Positions 1-12,132 of a stretch of 64,000 bases of DNA are shown piece by piece. The position numbers and the translations under genes were made by a program. Within the stretch, counting starts at the first letter, position 1, and every line of letters begins with the position of its first letter. The notes beneath the pieces are model-generated. The model did no database searches. It worked only from the letters and a program-made list of their open reading frames with translations, and had not been told where the DNA came from. Source of the stretch: Odiellus spinosus (taxonomy: Eukaryota > Arthropoda > Arachnida > Opiliones > Phalangiidae). The stretch lies in NCBI GenBank assembly GCA_963920705.1, contig OY987237.1:13112601-13176600 (forward strand). The letters are read 5' to 3'.

Positions 1-800
1 TTATTTTAAGTAGTAGTAGTGGTAGTATTATTTTAAGTAGTGGTAGTATTATTTTAAGTAGTAGTAGTGGTAGTATTATTTTAAGTAGTGGTAGTATTAT
101 TTTAAGTAGTGGTAGTATTATTTTAAGTAGTAGTAGCGGTAGTATTATTTTAAGTAGTAGTAGCGGTAGTATTATTTTAAGTAGTAGTAGCGGTAGTATT
201 ATTTTAAGTAGTAGTAGTGGTAGCATTATTTAAAGTAGTAGTAGTTGGAGTATTATTTTAACTAGTAGTAGCGGTAGTATTATTTTAAGTAGTAGTAGTA
301 GTAGTATTATTTTAAGTAGTAGTAGTAGTAGTATTATTTTAAGTAGTAGTAGTAGTAGTATTATTTTAAGTAGTAGTAGTAGTATTATTTTAAGTAGTGG
401 TAGTATTATTTTAAGTAGTGGTAGTATTATTTTAAGTAGTAGTAGCGGTAGTATTATTTTAAGTAGTAGTAGCGGTAGTATTATTTTAAGTAGTAGTAGC
501 GGTAGTATTATTTTAAGTAGTAGTAGTGGTAGCATTATTTAAAGTAGTAGTAGTTGGAGTATTATTTTAACTAGTAGTAGCGGTAGTATTATTTTAAGTA
601 GTAGTAGTAGTAGTATTATTTTAAGTAGTAGTAGTAGTAGTATTATTTTAAGTAGTAGTAGTAGTAGTAGTAGTATTATTTTAAGTAGTAGTAGTAGTAT
701 TATTTTAAGTAGTAGTAGTGGTAGTATTTTAAGTAGTAGTAGTGGTAGTATTATTTTAAGTAGTAGTAGTAGTAGTATTATTTTAAGTAGTAGTAGTAGT
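1..800. repeat. GTA-rich minisatellite
   Basis: Tandem array of a unit of roughly 22-30 bases built from TATTATTTTAA followed by AGTAGTAGTAG or AGTAGTAGCGGTAG variants. Units differ in the number of GTA triplets and in GTAGCGG versus GTAGTGG. A block of about 300 bases (around 190-490) is repeated at about 490-790, including the rare variant AGTAGTTGGAGTATT, so the array also grew by higher-order duplication. The Leu/Ile/Lys ORFs in this stretch are translations of the repeat, not genes. The array continues off the left edge. Confidence 0.95.
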
Positions 801-1449
801 TTTAAGCTCCTCACGTTGATATTGTGTTTCAAAACTGATATGGATTTTTATGAAAGAAATTTGGATCATTATTGATCAAATATAAACGGCAATTACGTAA
901 AGTTAATAAAATTGGAAAATGGATTCAAACAAAAATCCATGATACAAGGACATAGATCCGAGACATTGCAGGAAATCGTCAGTATATAATATTGGAGAGG
1001 CAAATAAACATGGATTGGAGGGGAGGGGGGGGGGTTATAAAGTAAAGTACACGATTTTGCACTCAACAGCAAAGAACCTAGGTGCATCAAACTGATTCGC
1101 GCAATAGTACACAGAAAAAAAAAGTAAAAAGACTCAAGAAAACATTTTCTAAACTAAAAAAAAAAACTTTCACCCAGATAAAGAAAACCCTGAATCCTGG
1201 GCGCATTGAAATAATACACTATAAAAATATATTTTTATTTCGAAGGGATTAACTATTTCCATTATAAAACGGATTATTGGTTTTAATACTAGAACAACCG
1301 CGAAATCTTTGGATTTGTTTAAAAGTTTATTTTTCTTAGTCATGTAAGAAAAGAAATCTAATAAATTAATAATATTTTGTTTAAAATTATTAAATTATTC
1401 AATAGAGGAAGGATAAGAGAAGTGAACTCAGTTCATTGGTCGAGATGAT
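801..1449. other. intergenic, no gene seen
   Basis: AT-rich sequence with a short G-run near 1020-1034. No exon, RNA gene or recognised repeat family was found. Confidence 0.5.
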
Positions 1450-1797
1450 TTAAAGGGAGAATGCAACCTAACACCAAGTGATTATTTATCGATTTCTCAT
1501 CGTTTAAATAGGCCTAATCCACCAATATAAAGTTTACAAAAACAAATAATAAACTAGAAATAAATTTAAAACTTACCAGGAAAATAGGCTTAGCGGGATT
1601 CATGGAGATCAGCTGAATTGCATCCGTGTAAGGTCTAGCGACCAATCAGCGAAGGCCCGTCGTTCAAGCGAGATCTACATGAGACTTACAATCGCGTTCG
1701 ATTTGTCGCTAGACCTTATACGAAAGGAAATCAGGATCTCCATGAATCCCGCTAAGCCTATTTTCCGGGTAAGTTTTAAATTTATTTCTACTTTATA
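1450..1797 (+). mobile_element. family A MITE, right end lost
   Basis: Starts with TTAA then AGGGAGAATGCAACC and runs through the family core (AATAGGCTTAGCGGGATTCA, then the mirrored CTAAGCCTATTTTCC). It stops near 1797 in the right arm and is joined directly to a family C fragment, so the right terminus and its TTAA are missing. Confidence 0.85.
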
Positions 1798-2060
1798 TGA
1801 CGCTTAAAACGATTCCTGGCGATTTAAATATCGGTTTGGCTTTACCGTTTCAAACCGATTAAGAAATGCTAGGGTGACCGTAGCTATTATCTTTATAAAT
1901 CGATTTATTGTACCGAATCGGTATGAAACTGGTTCCCAAAAAGCGGTTTCGAGAAATCGAATCGATTCGATAACAGACGTGTTCCCATTCACAAGACTCC
2001 GCAGCTAAAAGTTTTTTGAAACGATTTAAATCAATACCAAGGCCTAATATGAACGCATCT
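1798..2060 (-). mobile_element. family C MITE fragment
   Basis: Matches the family C body (CGATTTAAATATCGG, GAATCGGTATGAAACTGG, CGAGAAATCGAATCGATTCG) and ends in GGCCTAATATGAACGC, the family terminus. The other end was cut at the junction with the family A copy. Confidence 0.8.
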
Positions 2061-2447
2061 TAATGTGAACGTGTCTTACGAAACGTCTTCCTTTAAACCG
2101 GAAGTTATCCGGAACTTCCGGTTTACCCTTAAAGGTTTTATCTCAGTTTCCGGTGTGGTGGACGCGTGGTGTTGTAAGGAATATTTAATATTCGAGCGGG
2201 ATACAGAAGTTAAAATATTCATTTTACAGAGCTGTTTTTCCTTACGTTGTTGGTGTATAATATTTTTTGGTAGAGAAACCTATCTTTAGAATTTATGCAG
2301 ATTTACTTTGTTACCATTCTTACGAAACATACAAGCAGAGTTATATTAGAAAGGAATTTTCAAGGGGGGGGGGCGGCTTCCCGCAAAGGTTATGTTTTAA
2401 TAAGCAAATACGGGCATAGTAACAATAGATGGAAACATATATATTAA

Positions 2448-2782
2448 CAGAAGTAGATGAAACCCTCCTTTGAAGTCTACTACTCTAATGTTCGATATAG
2501 CGCTCCTCTCTGTATGGGTAAAATTCACAATTTTACGAGTTAGAAGGGGTCCTACTTTATCCCCCCTGTCTACGGAAAATTGGAAATTCTCTCTCCACAA
2601 ACGACGACGTTTTTTTGACGAACTCCAAGGCTGCTAGAGATATTCGCCCGACGAACTCCCGCTGCGAAAATATCTACCGTTAGGAGGCGTACGAATCGCG
2701 CTTTTTGAAACTAACCCATACAGCGAGGGGTAGACAAGACCATGGAGTAATAGACTTCAAAGGAGGGTTTCATCGGCTTCTG
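2448..2782 (+). mobile_element. family B MITE, complete
   Basis: 335-bp foldback element beginning CAGAAG and ending CTTCTG. It is flanked by the exact 7-bp duplication ATATTAA (2441-2447 and 2783-2789). The internal ORFs are shadows of the palindrome. Confidence 0.93.
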
Positions 2783-3875
2783 ATATTAACTAACATGGAT
2801 CTAAGACGCTACGAGTTTTGAGGAATACTAATTAATGTAGTTTTTATGTAGAGTCCCTAGCATTTACTTTCTCTTGATTTGTAAGAAACAGTGGATTTTT
2901 CCTAATATTCTAATATTTTGACTGGTTCCTGGAATGTTAATTAATTTTATTAGGGTTAGGTTCTGCACAGCGGGTTCCAAAATTACCCACCAGGGTACTT
3001 AATTTATGTAAATAAACAAAAACTACTATAAATGATGACATACCGAAGCTTAAAAGATATTATTGTAACTAATACCGAAAAAATAATTTTTACACCAGGA
3101 AAACTTATTTCTAGTTGATTTTACGCTAAGCCTAATTCGGGACTAATTCCGATTGAAAAAAGAATATTAGAGACGCGCGATTTTGGCGCGAGCGTTGAAC
3201 GTAGCTTTTGTAAAATATCCGTAATTTTAAGTAAAAATTTTTTCTGAATGTTAATAAAAAGTTTAACACCTTCAACCTAAATTATTTAAAAAAGTTTGAA
3301 ACCCAATAGTTCGAAGAAAAAAAAAACCTTTTGTAAAAATTTAAGTCAAGGCTATGACTATGTTTTTTTTTTTTTTTTTCTCTCTTTGGATTAAGTACAA
3401 ATGGCATCTAACGTCATTTTCCTATAGAATTTTCAACAAACAAAAGCAGATATCCGCCATCATATGATGAAAATTTAATGACAAAAGCTAAAAGTGAGAA
3501 AGGGTTGAAATTTAATCTAGACAGATTACCCCTGACGTAAAAAGATATAAAAAAAACAAAAAAAAAAAATACCTTTACAAAGAATAAATTATTGGTTGTG
3601 TAAAAAGCCTTGAAAATATTTTTACATTCTCATTACCGGCACCATATTTCTAAAACAAATTCTACAACCTACCAAAGTTATTGAAATATTATTATTTATA
3701 TTATTTTGGGGGTTTCTTTAAAAAGCTTTTAAATAAAACATTACTGGACCATTAAACCTTTTTTTTTATATTGAAAAATATCTCGCATGAAGGGTCATAG
3801 TCTTAAAAAACAAAAAAAAAAACTTTGGCGCATGCTCATACTATTTAAAATCCGCCAGTAAAGAAATTACGAACT

Positions 3876-4391
3876 AATATTAAATTAGAAATAAATTTAT
3901 ATTTTAAACAGGCTGAGCTAGGTTCATGGAGATCCTGATTAATTTCTTCGCTTTGAAGGGTCATCGACCAATGAGAAAAGACCCGTCGTTAAGACGAGAT
4001 CTCCGTGAGACTTCCAATAATATTCGATTGGTCGCTGATTCTTCTGTAGCCGCGTTCACACTGAAGACTTTGAAACGGTTTTTAACCGTTTTGGAAAGGT
4101 TAAATTATAAAATTTGGGGGTCATACATTTAGATCTTTAATCAGGAAACCAAATTAATATCTTGAAAAGTCGAATCGGTTTCAAAACGGTTTCAAATTGG
4201 CAAGTGTGAACGTAGCTTAAGTGAAGAAAATCAGATCTCCATGAATCCCGCTAAGCCTATTTTCAGGGTAAGTTTTTAAAATTTATTTCTATTTTAATAT
4301 TTGTTTTGTGAACTTTTTATTTGTGGATTAGGACTATTTAAACGATAAGAAATCGATAAAAAAAACTTATTAGGTTGCATTCTCCCTTTAA
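3876..4391 (+). mobile_element. family A MITE with nested C2
   Basis: Degenerate family A copy with the left terminus decayed; the right end CATTCTCCCT is followed by TTAA. Its core is interrupted by a C2 element at about 4047-4218. The 68-residue ORF here crosses the two elements and is not a gene. Confidence 0.8.
4047..4218. mobile_element. C2 MITE inside family A
   Basis: About 170 bp with inverted ends TAGCCGCGTTCACACT and AGTGTGAACGTAGCTTA. Subterminal repeats of the type GAAACGGTTTTTAACCG and CGGTTTCAAAACGGTTTC lie inside. It sits within the core of the surrounding family A copy and is therefore younger. Confidence 0.8.
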
Positions 4392-4796
4392 AGAAAAATT
4401 GACTTTGATATCTAATAAACTGAGTTATTATTTTTTTTTCCTAAATATTATTGGCCCAAGGGGTTAAAACCTGGAATCATCTTTCTACGAAGTACTTGTC
4501 GGACGAGAATCAAAACGGTTACTGGGGTGATACATTTTGATTAAAAAAAAAAAAATGAAAACTAACGGGGTAATAATAAGGGATGGCCAAAGGCAATGGA
4601 AAAATCCCCAAGGTTTTGGACCTTCAGACCAAATAAAGTTTTATTTGAATCGATAGAGTTAAAATGAAAAACTTGTAGGTCATTGTTTTGACACGAAAAG
4701 AAAACAGTTTCAAACGATATCAACATGGATCCTTGTTAAGCCTACATTCCAAGATAATTAATATTAAGATTCCTCGCTTTTTAATAAATAATTAAT

Positions 4797-4858
4797 TGAA
4801 ACTTGGAGCTAAAAATGGATCAGTTTTTGAATTTATTTCCGGAATCACCAGAAACTTG
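4797..4858 (+). repeat. family J fragment
   Basis: About 60 bases beginning GAAACTTGGAGCTAAAAATG match the right terminus of the family J element in the CNPase intron (57768-58064). Only this end is preserved here. It explains part of a minus-strand ORF at 4792-5013 that is otherwise unsupported. Confidence 0.75.
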
Positions 4859-5184
4859 AACCGTGACTGACTATTGTATTGCTTTTCAAATTGATCATAA
4901 CTACTTGTAATTTGAAGAAGCTTTTGGACACTATGTAGGTATGACCAAAACTCGTATGTTTTCTCATAGACACCTTGGACAAGCGACGTGCTCCGTACAC
5001 CAATAGTAAACATCTACCGCTAACGCGCCTGCGCAGCTACGATAATTGGCTTGATGACCGCTAGAGGCGCGAGCGAACTGCCCCATCAAGATCCTTAACT
5101 ATTTAAATTATCTGGCAAACTACAGGCAGAAATAGCTGCACTTCGCGTGTCCAGGGTGAAACCATTTCCAAGGGGACTGACACG

Positions 5185-5292
5185 CGCTGACTTTTCCCTG
5201 ACCTTTTTGGTTCATTTTCAAATTCCCTGACTTTTCCCTGACCTTTTTGGTTCATTTTCAAATTCCCTGACTTTTCCCCGTTTTCCCTGACC
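5185..5292. repeat. 40-bp tandem repeat, about 2.5 units
   Basis: The unit TGACTTTTCCCTGACCTTTT plus GGTTCATTTTCAAATTCCC occurs twice in full and once in part. The 65-residue minus-strand ORF here is made of this repeat. Confidence 0.9.
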
Positions 5293-5698
5293 TGTGGCAA
5301 CCCTGTTGACCCTTCGACCCTTCCTTAGTGTATGGTTTTATTAAATGTTTTTTCGGTATTTGATATCCCTAAAAACAATTTAACTCGAAATTTTCGATTC
5401 CAGGTTTCATGGTACCTTTAAAATTGGTAGAGAGTTGGGAATTCTTTTGGGAAATCTAGAAAGTCTAGTTTTTAGAGGTTTTCCCCCCTTTGACTCTAAG
5501 TTTCTCTCCATAAGACGTGGGCGTTACTCGTGCTTAAAATGGCGCTCCAAAAACACTTTCTATTTAAATAGCCATAAGAGAATAAGGTGCGCGAAATGAA
5601 GAGTATGGTTCGATGACCCCCCCAAGCCTTGGTAGAGTCTAGCGGAGATACAACGAAGCTACGGGCTCGCTCGCCCGCTTGTCCCAAATAAGTATTAC

Positions 5699-5847
5699 TT
5701 AAAAGGAGAATGCAACTTAAAAACAAGTGATTTTTTATCGATTCCTTATCGTTTAAATAGGCCTAGTCCAACAGATAAAAAAATTACATAATATTAAACT
5801 AAAATTTAAGACTTGCCATCAAAATAGGCTTAGCTGGATTCGTGGAA
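5699..5847 (+). mobile_element. family A MITE, left half only
   Basis: TTAA followed by the left arm (AGGAGAATGCAACTTA, GTTTAAATAGGCCTA, AATAGGCTTAGCTGGATTC). The right half is missing. Confidence 0.8.
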
Positions 5848-5900
5848 TCTTTAATCTTAGCTAATTAAATTTTATAGTTTATGTCTTGAATATGTCTCGT

Positions 5901-6236
5901 TAGAAGTAGATGAAACCCTCCTTTGAAGTCTACTACTCTAATGTTCGATATAGCGCTCCTCTCTGTATGGGTAAAATTCACAATTTTACGAGTTAGAAGG
6001 GGTCCTACTTCATCCCCCCCTGTCTACGGAAAATTGGAAATTCTCTCTCCACAAACGACGACGTTTTTTTGACGAACTCCAAGGCTGCTAGAGATATTCA
6101 ATCGACGAACTCCCGCTGCGAAAATATCTACCGTTAGGAGGCGTACGAATCGCGCTTTTTGAAACTAACCCATACAGAGAGGGGTAGACAAGACCATGGA
6201 GTAATAGACTTCAAAGGAGGGTTTCATCGGCTTCTG
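5901..6236 (+). mobile_element. family B MITE, complete
   Basis: 336 bp. The first base of the terminus is mutated (TAGAAG) and the end is CTTCTG. Flanks GTCTCGT (5894-5900) and GTCTGGT (6237-6243) match at 6 of 7 bases. Confidence 0.88.
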
Positions 6237-6243
6237 GTCTGGT

Positions 6244-7880
6244 TCATTCGAAGTCTGGTATTCAAGGAAGTATTGATCGTATCTATATGAAATTAGCTTT
6301 GTTTACTAAAATTCCCGGTTCCCTACATTTGGTACACTGATTAAGATAGCGTAGAAAGCTTATTATCTTTCCCTAGGACCTTTCTTAAATGGTCTGGAGT
6401 TACTACGGAACTGACCCTAAGGGAATTAGGATGCCCACAGTGGCTAGGGGACTGACCCGTAGGGATTTTACAACTAGAAGGGGATTATAAGATAACTCGG
6501 GGAAAGCTGACGCGTAGCCTACAATAACAGAAGTTCTTCAATAGTTCCAGCCAAGTTTTCAATACTAGGGAGAGGCTGCAGCGGATATTTACGTCATTAT
6601 AATAGTGCAAACGATAACAAACATTACAGCCGCGTTCAGCGACGAGTACCGGAGAAACCGCATCTGTAGAAAATATATTTTAGCGGTAACCTATCGACCT
6701 CGCTTTATATGATTGTCCCAACTTATTGTCATCTGGAATTTTTAGTTTTGTATGAACCCTGTTGAGATTATAACCACAGATTGATATCTAAGATTAACTC
6801 CGTGAAAAATAATTAAGCGTAGAAAAATTGAAACGTACCAAAAGTTACGAGTTAAATTCCAATCGTAATCCAAAGTTTAACACGACCAACACAGTTCAAA
6901 TTCACAATAAACTTGTTTAAACTTACACGAAATTAAAGCAGTGTCCGAATCCGAGTTAGGCTTAGCGAACATTGACGTAATTTTCTTATTTTTTTCTATT
7001 TGTCTCGAAAGAAAGAGTTGGTTGTTCCGCTTTACAGAAAGCGAATAAGGAGGTCAATGGTGACAAACATTGAAACATCTAAAAAACACCAAGACCACTC
7101 TCGCGAACCACGTGGATTAAAAACGCGACGCGTCACGGCTGAAATCGCGTGACAGAATCAGTGAATAATACACGTAACATTTTATCCGTATCCGCGCGTC
7201 AACCGCAACTGCTGGACTGATATCTTATTTTTTCGCGGGAAAAGTGACTTCAAAAAAAAAAAAAAAAAAAAAAAAAAAAACGACGACTCATCATTGGCGC
7301 CGCGCAAAAAACTCGCGCCAATATTTCCCGCGAAAAAAAAAAGGGTTAAAGAAAAATAAAAAAAAGGCGGGTAAAATGTATCGCGCGCGACATTTGGCTC
7401 GTGAATCGTAAATAAAACGAAGCCAGATGTATCACCTTAAGTTGACAACAAGTAATAAAGCTTTTGGCTTCCCCCTCTATAGTATATGATATTATGCAAA
7501 CTCAGATTGGAATGAATTCATGAAGAAGCGCGTGCGACGAAAGAAAATGATATTTCCATCGAAAAAATATATTTCCGGTTCACGTGACTTTTGAAATATA
7601 ATTATAAAAGTATGCTGACATAAAGATATATGACGTAGTTTTTTTTTAGAATTTAATTAACGATAATTTTGATACGAAAGGTAGTTGACTTTCTAGATTA
7701 AGTACTTTTACTAAAAAGACTGCGAGAAAGAGACCTTATCACTAGTGCCAGATGATATACGTAGTGTTTTAACGATTTCCAATTGGAAATTGTTTCCCAG
7801 ACGTTTAAAAGGATTTCCCTGACCATTCATTTTAAAATTCCCAGACTTTCCTATGTTCTATACGAACCATTTGTACTGAA
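6244..7880. other. intergenic with CG-rich island
   Basis: No gene could be resolved. 7100-7400 is unusually rich in CG for this window, with E2F-like words TTTCGCGGGAAAAG (near 7230) and TTTCCCGCGAAA (near 7325) and two poly-A runs. This may be a promoter, but no transcript can be assigned. A short plus-strand ORF of about 31 codons starting near 7058 is too small to support. Confidence 0.4.
7670..7800 (+). repeat. family G repeat fragment
   Basis: Contains AAGTACTTTTACTAAAAAGA and the following GCGAGAAAGAGACCTTATCA, the signature of the dispersed family G repeat seen also near 24630, 30020, 43880 and 59020. Confidence 0.65.
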
Positions 7881-7962
7881 TGATTGACATCGTCTGCTAA
7901 TTTATTTAAAAATGTAGTCAATTTTAAAAAGAAGCATATAAGTGTATTTTTTTATATTTTTA

Positions 7963-8119
7963 GATATTTTTGTGACACTAGCCCTTCAATTATTAAAAGT
8001 GGAATATTTAATGGCAGCGTCTTTTCGTCTGTTTTGTGGAAACCGTTTATGCCTACGCCTTTAACCATACTAATTACGCTGTTTTTGGTCCTTGTCGACA
8101 CGCTACGAGAAATTTGTTA
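7963..8119 (+). CDS. candidate terminal exon, unknown protein
   Basis: A strong-looking acceptor (T-rich tract then TTTTTAG at about 7962) is followed by an ORF of about 51 codons ending TAA at 8119. It encodes a hydrophobic stretch (PLTILITLFLVLVDTLREIC) that could be a C-terminal membrane segment. The minus strand is also open across most of this interval, so the strand is uncertain. No upstream exon was found and no family is recognised. Confidence 0.22.
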
Positions 8120-8120
8120 A

Positions 8121-9327
8121 TAAGAAAGATGATTGCACGCTTTATTAGCCATAACCTCGCGCTCGAAACTTAAATATCCCCGATTACCACGTTTAATTAT
8201 CAGCGTGTAGGAATATAGGGCGAATGAATACCTCTATACTAACTACCATTTAAAATAAAAGTAGTACCTGAAACCTCTAAGTGATTTTAAATTATATTTT
8301 ATCTAAATTTTCCAGGCCAAGTATATTAAAATTATTTAAACATTATGGGTTAAAAGAGTAGTGTCATTCCACGTTATTTTCCATATACTATAGAGTACGA
8401 TCAAAGGCGGAGAGCTGACGTTACTATAATATATTTTTAATATATTAGTGTCACCAAACGTTATTTTCAATAGACCATAGTACAGTCAAATGAAGAGAGC
8501 TGACATTACTCTAGTTATTTTTTCAAAAGTTATGTCTAGGGTATTTTTAAGGGCAATCTACGAAGTAACACACATTCTCATTGATTGAGAAGTTTTTCTA
8601 CGTTATTTATATTCATTTTAAGGTTGTTAATTTACTGAAATGGAACAAAGGCGAGTAATTTAATAGTAATAACAATTTTCAATTTAATTAGGGTTTCAAT
8701 GATACTAATCAAAACGAGAATATTTTTTTCTACTAGTATATTCTATTTACTCTATTTTAACCAATGAAGTAAAAGGCGGGGAAGCAGATGAAGTAAATGA
8801 CAACATACAGTATATATTTCTTCCCGGGTTTTAACTCTATTAGTTCAAAAATGGTGGATGAATTAAACCTCAACAACATGACATTTCGCCAAACTAAAAT
8901 ACATTCTTAGAAGACCAAATTTTCTGCTTGAAAAAAAGGATTTTCTATCATAATATGGATCCTTTCTGAGGTTGTTAAGTTCTGGGCCTGAATGGTCAAG
9001 CTGATTATTTTGACCCCTTATCTCTCCCTCTTTTATTATAATGGACAAAAAGTCTGCAAGGGACAGGACTCCCTGACCTTTGCGGTTTCTATAGCGAGGT
9101 CTCGGGAAAAAAAAAATCTTTTGTCCACTCCCATAACTGTCCAATCAGTTGGGTTTACGCCTATGCGTAGGCGGCGTGGTATGACCTTTGAACCCAATTA
9201 AGACGGCTTCTTCCCGTCTTTTGGGACAACCTTTGTTTACCTCTATATTAGTCAATTGTATATCTCAAGTTTTGTCTACTAAAATCGAACGAATTAAGGA
9301 GAAGGCTTCGTCATAATATTAGTTCAT
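8121..9327. other. intergenic, no gene seen
   Basis: AT-rich. Overlapping ORFs on both strands around 8863-9201 have no recognisable similarity, and neither shows a convincing exon structure. Confidence 0.4.
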
Positions 9328-10295
9328 TTAAAGGGAGAATGCAACCTAATAACAAGCGATTTTTTTATCGATTCCTTATCGTTTAAATCGGCCTAATCCA
9401 CCGATAAAAAGTTTACAAAACAAATATTAAACTAGAAATGATTTTAAAAAGGAAAATAGGCTTAGCGAGATTAATGGAGATCCTGAATTAATGCAACAAA
9501 ACATTAAATAATTTTCTAATCGCGTACGTGTACGTGAACTTGAAAGTATTGTATCTCTAGGGGTTGGCATTTTTATATGTATAATTAGAATGAACCTCGG
9601 AATCTGACCTTGAATGATTTGACCCCGCCCATTCTCCTCCTCATCCCCACTGTTATCCAGGAAAAGAGTAATTTGGTGGGGAGCCTGATCGTGTGACGTT
9701 TGACCTCTAAACGCGTGACGTCATAAAGAAATAAACCGATCGATTTAATAGAGAGAAAGGGAGTCTGATATAAAAGCGTGGGGTGAAAATAACCTTGAAA
9801 AACAGACACGAAAATGTAACGACATTGAGACAGCCACAAAAACTATCAACTTTTTTGGTTGTTTCTCGTTTTCAAATTCAAACTACAACGGATTAGACCA
9901 CGAAATTAAGACTAATATGTGGGATAGAATTAGCTAGCTCTGATAAACTAAAAAGCTGATGAGTAACAGCTGTGGAAACAAAAAAATTAAGTATTATTTA
10001 CATGGATATTTTAGAACACTTTAATTTAAGGGGTCCCAAATTATAGCCCTGTTCAATTAATTAAGATGTTTAATGACTCATGAACTGATAACCCTGGAAA
10101 CTCCAGCGATACATCACAGAGGCAATACAGCTGATCTCCATGAATCCCGCTAAGCCTATTTTCTGGGTAAGTTTTAAATTTATTTCTAGTTTAATATTTA
10201 TTTAGTAAACTTTTTATCAGTGGATTAGGCCTATTTAAACGATAAGGAATCGATAAAAAAAAATCACTTGTTGTTAGGCTGCATTCTCCCTTTAA
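9328..10295 (+). mobile_element. family A MITE split by 630 bp
   Basis: The left arm (TTAA at 9328, through AATAGGCTTAGCGAG to about 9497) and right arm (from about 10126, CAGCTGATCTCCATGAATCC, to CATTCTCCCT and TTAA at 10292-10295) are both present in the right order. Between them lie about 630 bases not found in other copies. No element termini were seen in this interior. Confidence 0.75.
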
Positions 10296-10333
10296 ATCCC
10301 TAGTACTTTAAATAAAATATAATTAAAACTCAC

Positions 10334-10433
10334 CAACAATATTTAAATATCTGGAAGCCGAAATAATATCCCTACATTCGTTCAAAACTTCTCTTGTTTT
10401 GGGTATAATCGACAAAATATTCACTACCACCAT
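10334..10433 (-). CDS. candidate first coding exon, unknown protein
   Basis: An ATG at 10433 opens a 33-codon reading frame beginning MVVVNILSIIPKTREVLNEC, ending at a consensus donor (GTTG|GTGAGTTT) in phase 1. There is no acceptor upstream, so it reads as a first exon. The peptide is not low-complexity and looks like real coding sequence, but no family is recognised and no following exon could be placed below 10334. The minus-strand exon at 14081-14147 ends in the same phase, so the two could be alternative first exons of one gene; this is only inference. Confidence 0.45.
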
Positions 10434-10990
10434 TTTTATTAATTTTTTTTTTTTTTTTTTTACTTTAGGAATTTAATTCTAAAATTATTTTTATAATTTT
10501 AATTTAAATAATCGGGCCAATTTTTAAATTTAAATACTATGTATAAATCTTAACCAACTAAATAACGAAAACATCTCGCGCGAAGACTTCAGTTACATCT
10601 GAACTAAAAATGAAAGCGTAAAAATAAAAAGAAAAATAATTCTTCCAATTAAATAATAATATTACAAAATTGATTTTTCCTTAAATTAAAAAAGAAAAAA
10701 AAAAAAATCAATGAACCCTTGAAGCGTTTAAAAATCAAAATAATTGAAGAACGTTACTATAATAAAACCATCGACCTCAAATATAAATTTCTCACGAAAT
10801 AAAATGTAATACTTTCAATGTAAGGGTTTCATTTTTTTCCTCAATCGTTATGATACTTTAAAAAAAGAATAAGAAATAAAATTTTTGGTAACCTTCCCCC
10901 AATATTTAGGTGATTTATATTTAATTCTACAACTTGAACTGGGTGAAAAATAAATGACTTTTCAAAATTCTAGGAAATATATTATTTACT

Positions 10991-11432
10991 TTAAAGGGAG
11001 AATGCACACCTAATAAGTGATTTTTTTATCGATTCCTTATTGTTTAAATAGACCTAATCTACTAGTGAAAACATTTATGAACAAATATTAAACTAGAAAT
11101 AAATTTAAAACTTACCCGGAAAATAGGCTTAGCGGGATTCATGGAGATCCTGATTTCCTCGCGTATAAGGTCTAGCGACCAATCGAACGCGATTGTATGT
11201 CTCGTGGAGATCTCGCGTAAACGACGGACCTTCGCTTATTGGTCGCTAGGCCTTACACAAAGGCAATTCAGCTGATCTCCATGAATCCCGCTAAGCCTAT
11301 TTTCCGGGTAAGTTTTAAATTTATTTCTAGTTTGATATTTGTTTTGTAAACTTTTTATCGGTGGATTAGGGCTATTTAAACGATAAAGAATCGATAAAAA
11401 AAATCACTTGTTAGGTTGCATTCTCCCTTTAA
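10991..11432 (+). mobile_element. family A MITE, complete
   Basis: TTAA at both ends (10991-10994 and 11429-11432), termini AGGGAGAATGC and GCATTCTCCCT, and arms of about 190 bases that are reverse complements of each other. A good reference copy of the family. Confidence 0.93.
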
Positions 11433-11629
11433 ATTCAAGCCGGCAAGCGACATAATATCTATACGTAACTTCAAGATAGGCCATTATTTATCAAACGCGT
11501 ACGTATACGCGAAGCTACCAATTATTATTTTATTAACGTTATGCTTAATAAGGCTTCATAGGTAGTTTCCGACCAAAGAGTGAAAGCGCACGTGATTGGT
11601 TTAAGACTCGTTACATATAAAATTCTCCT

Positions 11630-11761
11630 TGGATCCCCTCTAAGCTTATTTCCGAATTAAGTTTGAAAAGTGTTTCTAGTGGGTTAGATCTATTTAAACG
11701 ATAAGAAATCTTCGATTAAAAAATAAACATTTATCGGAAATTAATTTCATTCTCCCTTTAA
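11630..11761 (+). mobile_element. family A MITE, right arm remnant
   Basis: Diverged right arm (TCTAAGCTTATTTCC, TAGATCTATTTAAACGATAA) ending CATTCTCCCTTTAA. Confidence 0.75.
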
Positions 11762-11788
11762 CACTAAATTTTAATTCATAAGCTACAG

Positions 11789-12125
11789 CAGAAGTAGATG
11801 AAACCCTCCTTTGAAGTCTACTACTCTAATGTTCGATATTGCGCTCCTCTCTGTATGGGTAAAATTCCCAATTTTACGAGATCGGAGGGGTCCTACTTCA
11901 TCCCCCCTGACTACGGAAAATTGGAAATTCTCTCTCTCCACAAACGACGACGTTTTTTTGACGAACTCCAAGGCTGCTAGAGATATTCGCTCGACGAACT
12001 CCCGCTCCGAAAATATCTACCGTAAGGAGGCGTACGAATCGCGCTTTTTGAAACTAACCCATACAGCGAGGGGTAGACAAGACCATTGAGTAATAGACTT
12101 CAAAGGAGGGTTTCATCGGCTTCTG
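11789..12125 (+). mobile_element. family B MITE, complete
   Basis: 337 bp, CAGAAG to CTTCTG, flanked by the exact 7-bp duplication GCTACAG (11782-11788 and 12126-12132). Confidence 0.94.
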
Positions 12126-12132
12126 GCTACAG

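Noticed and set aside
230..832. Leu/Ile/Lys-repeat ORFs of about 100 residues
   Set aside because: Translation of the minisatellite.
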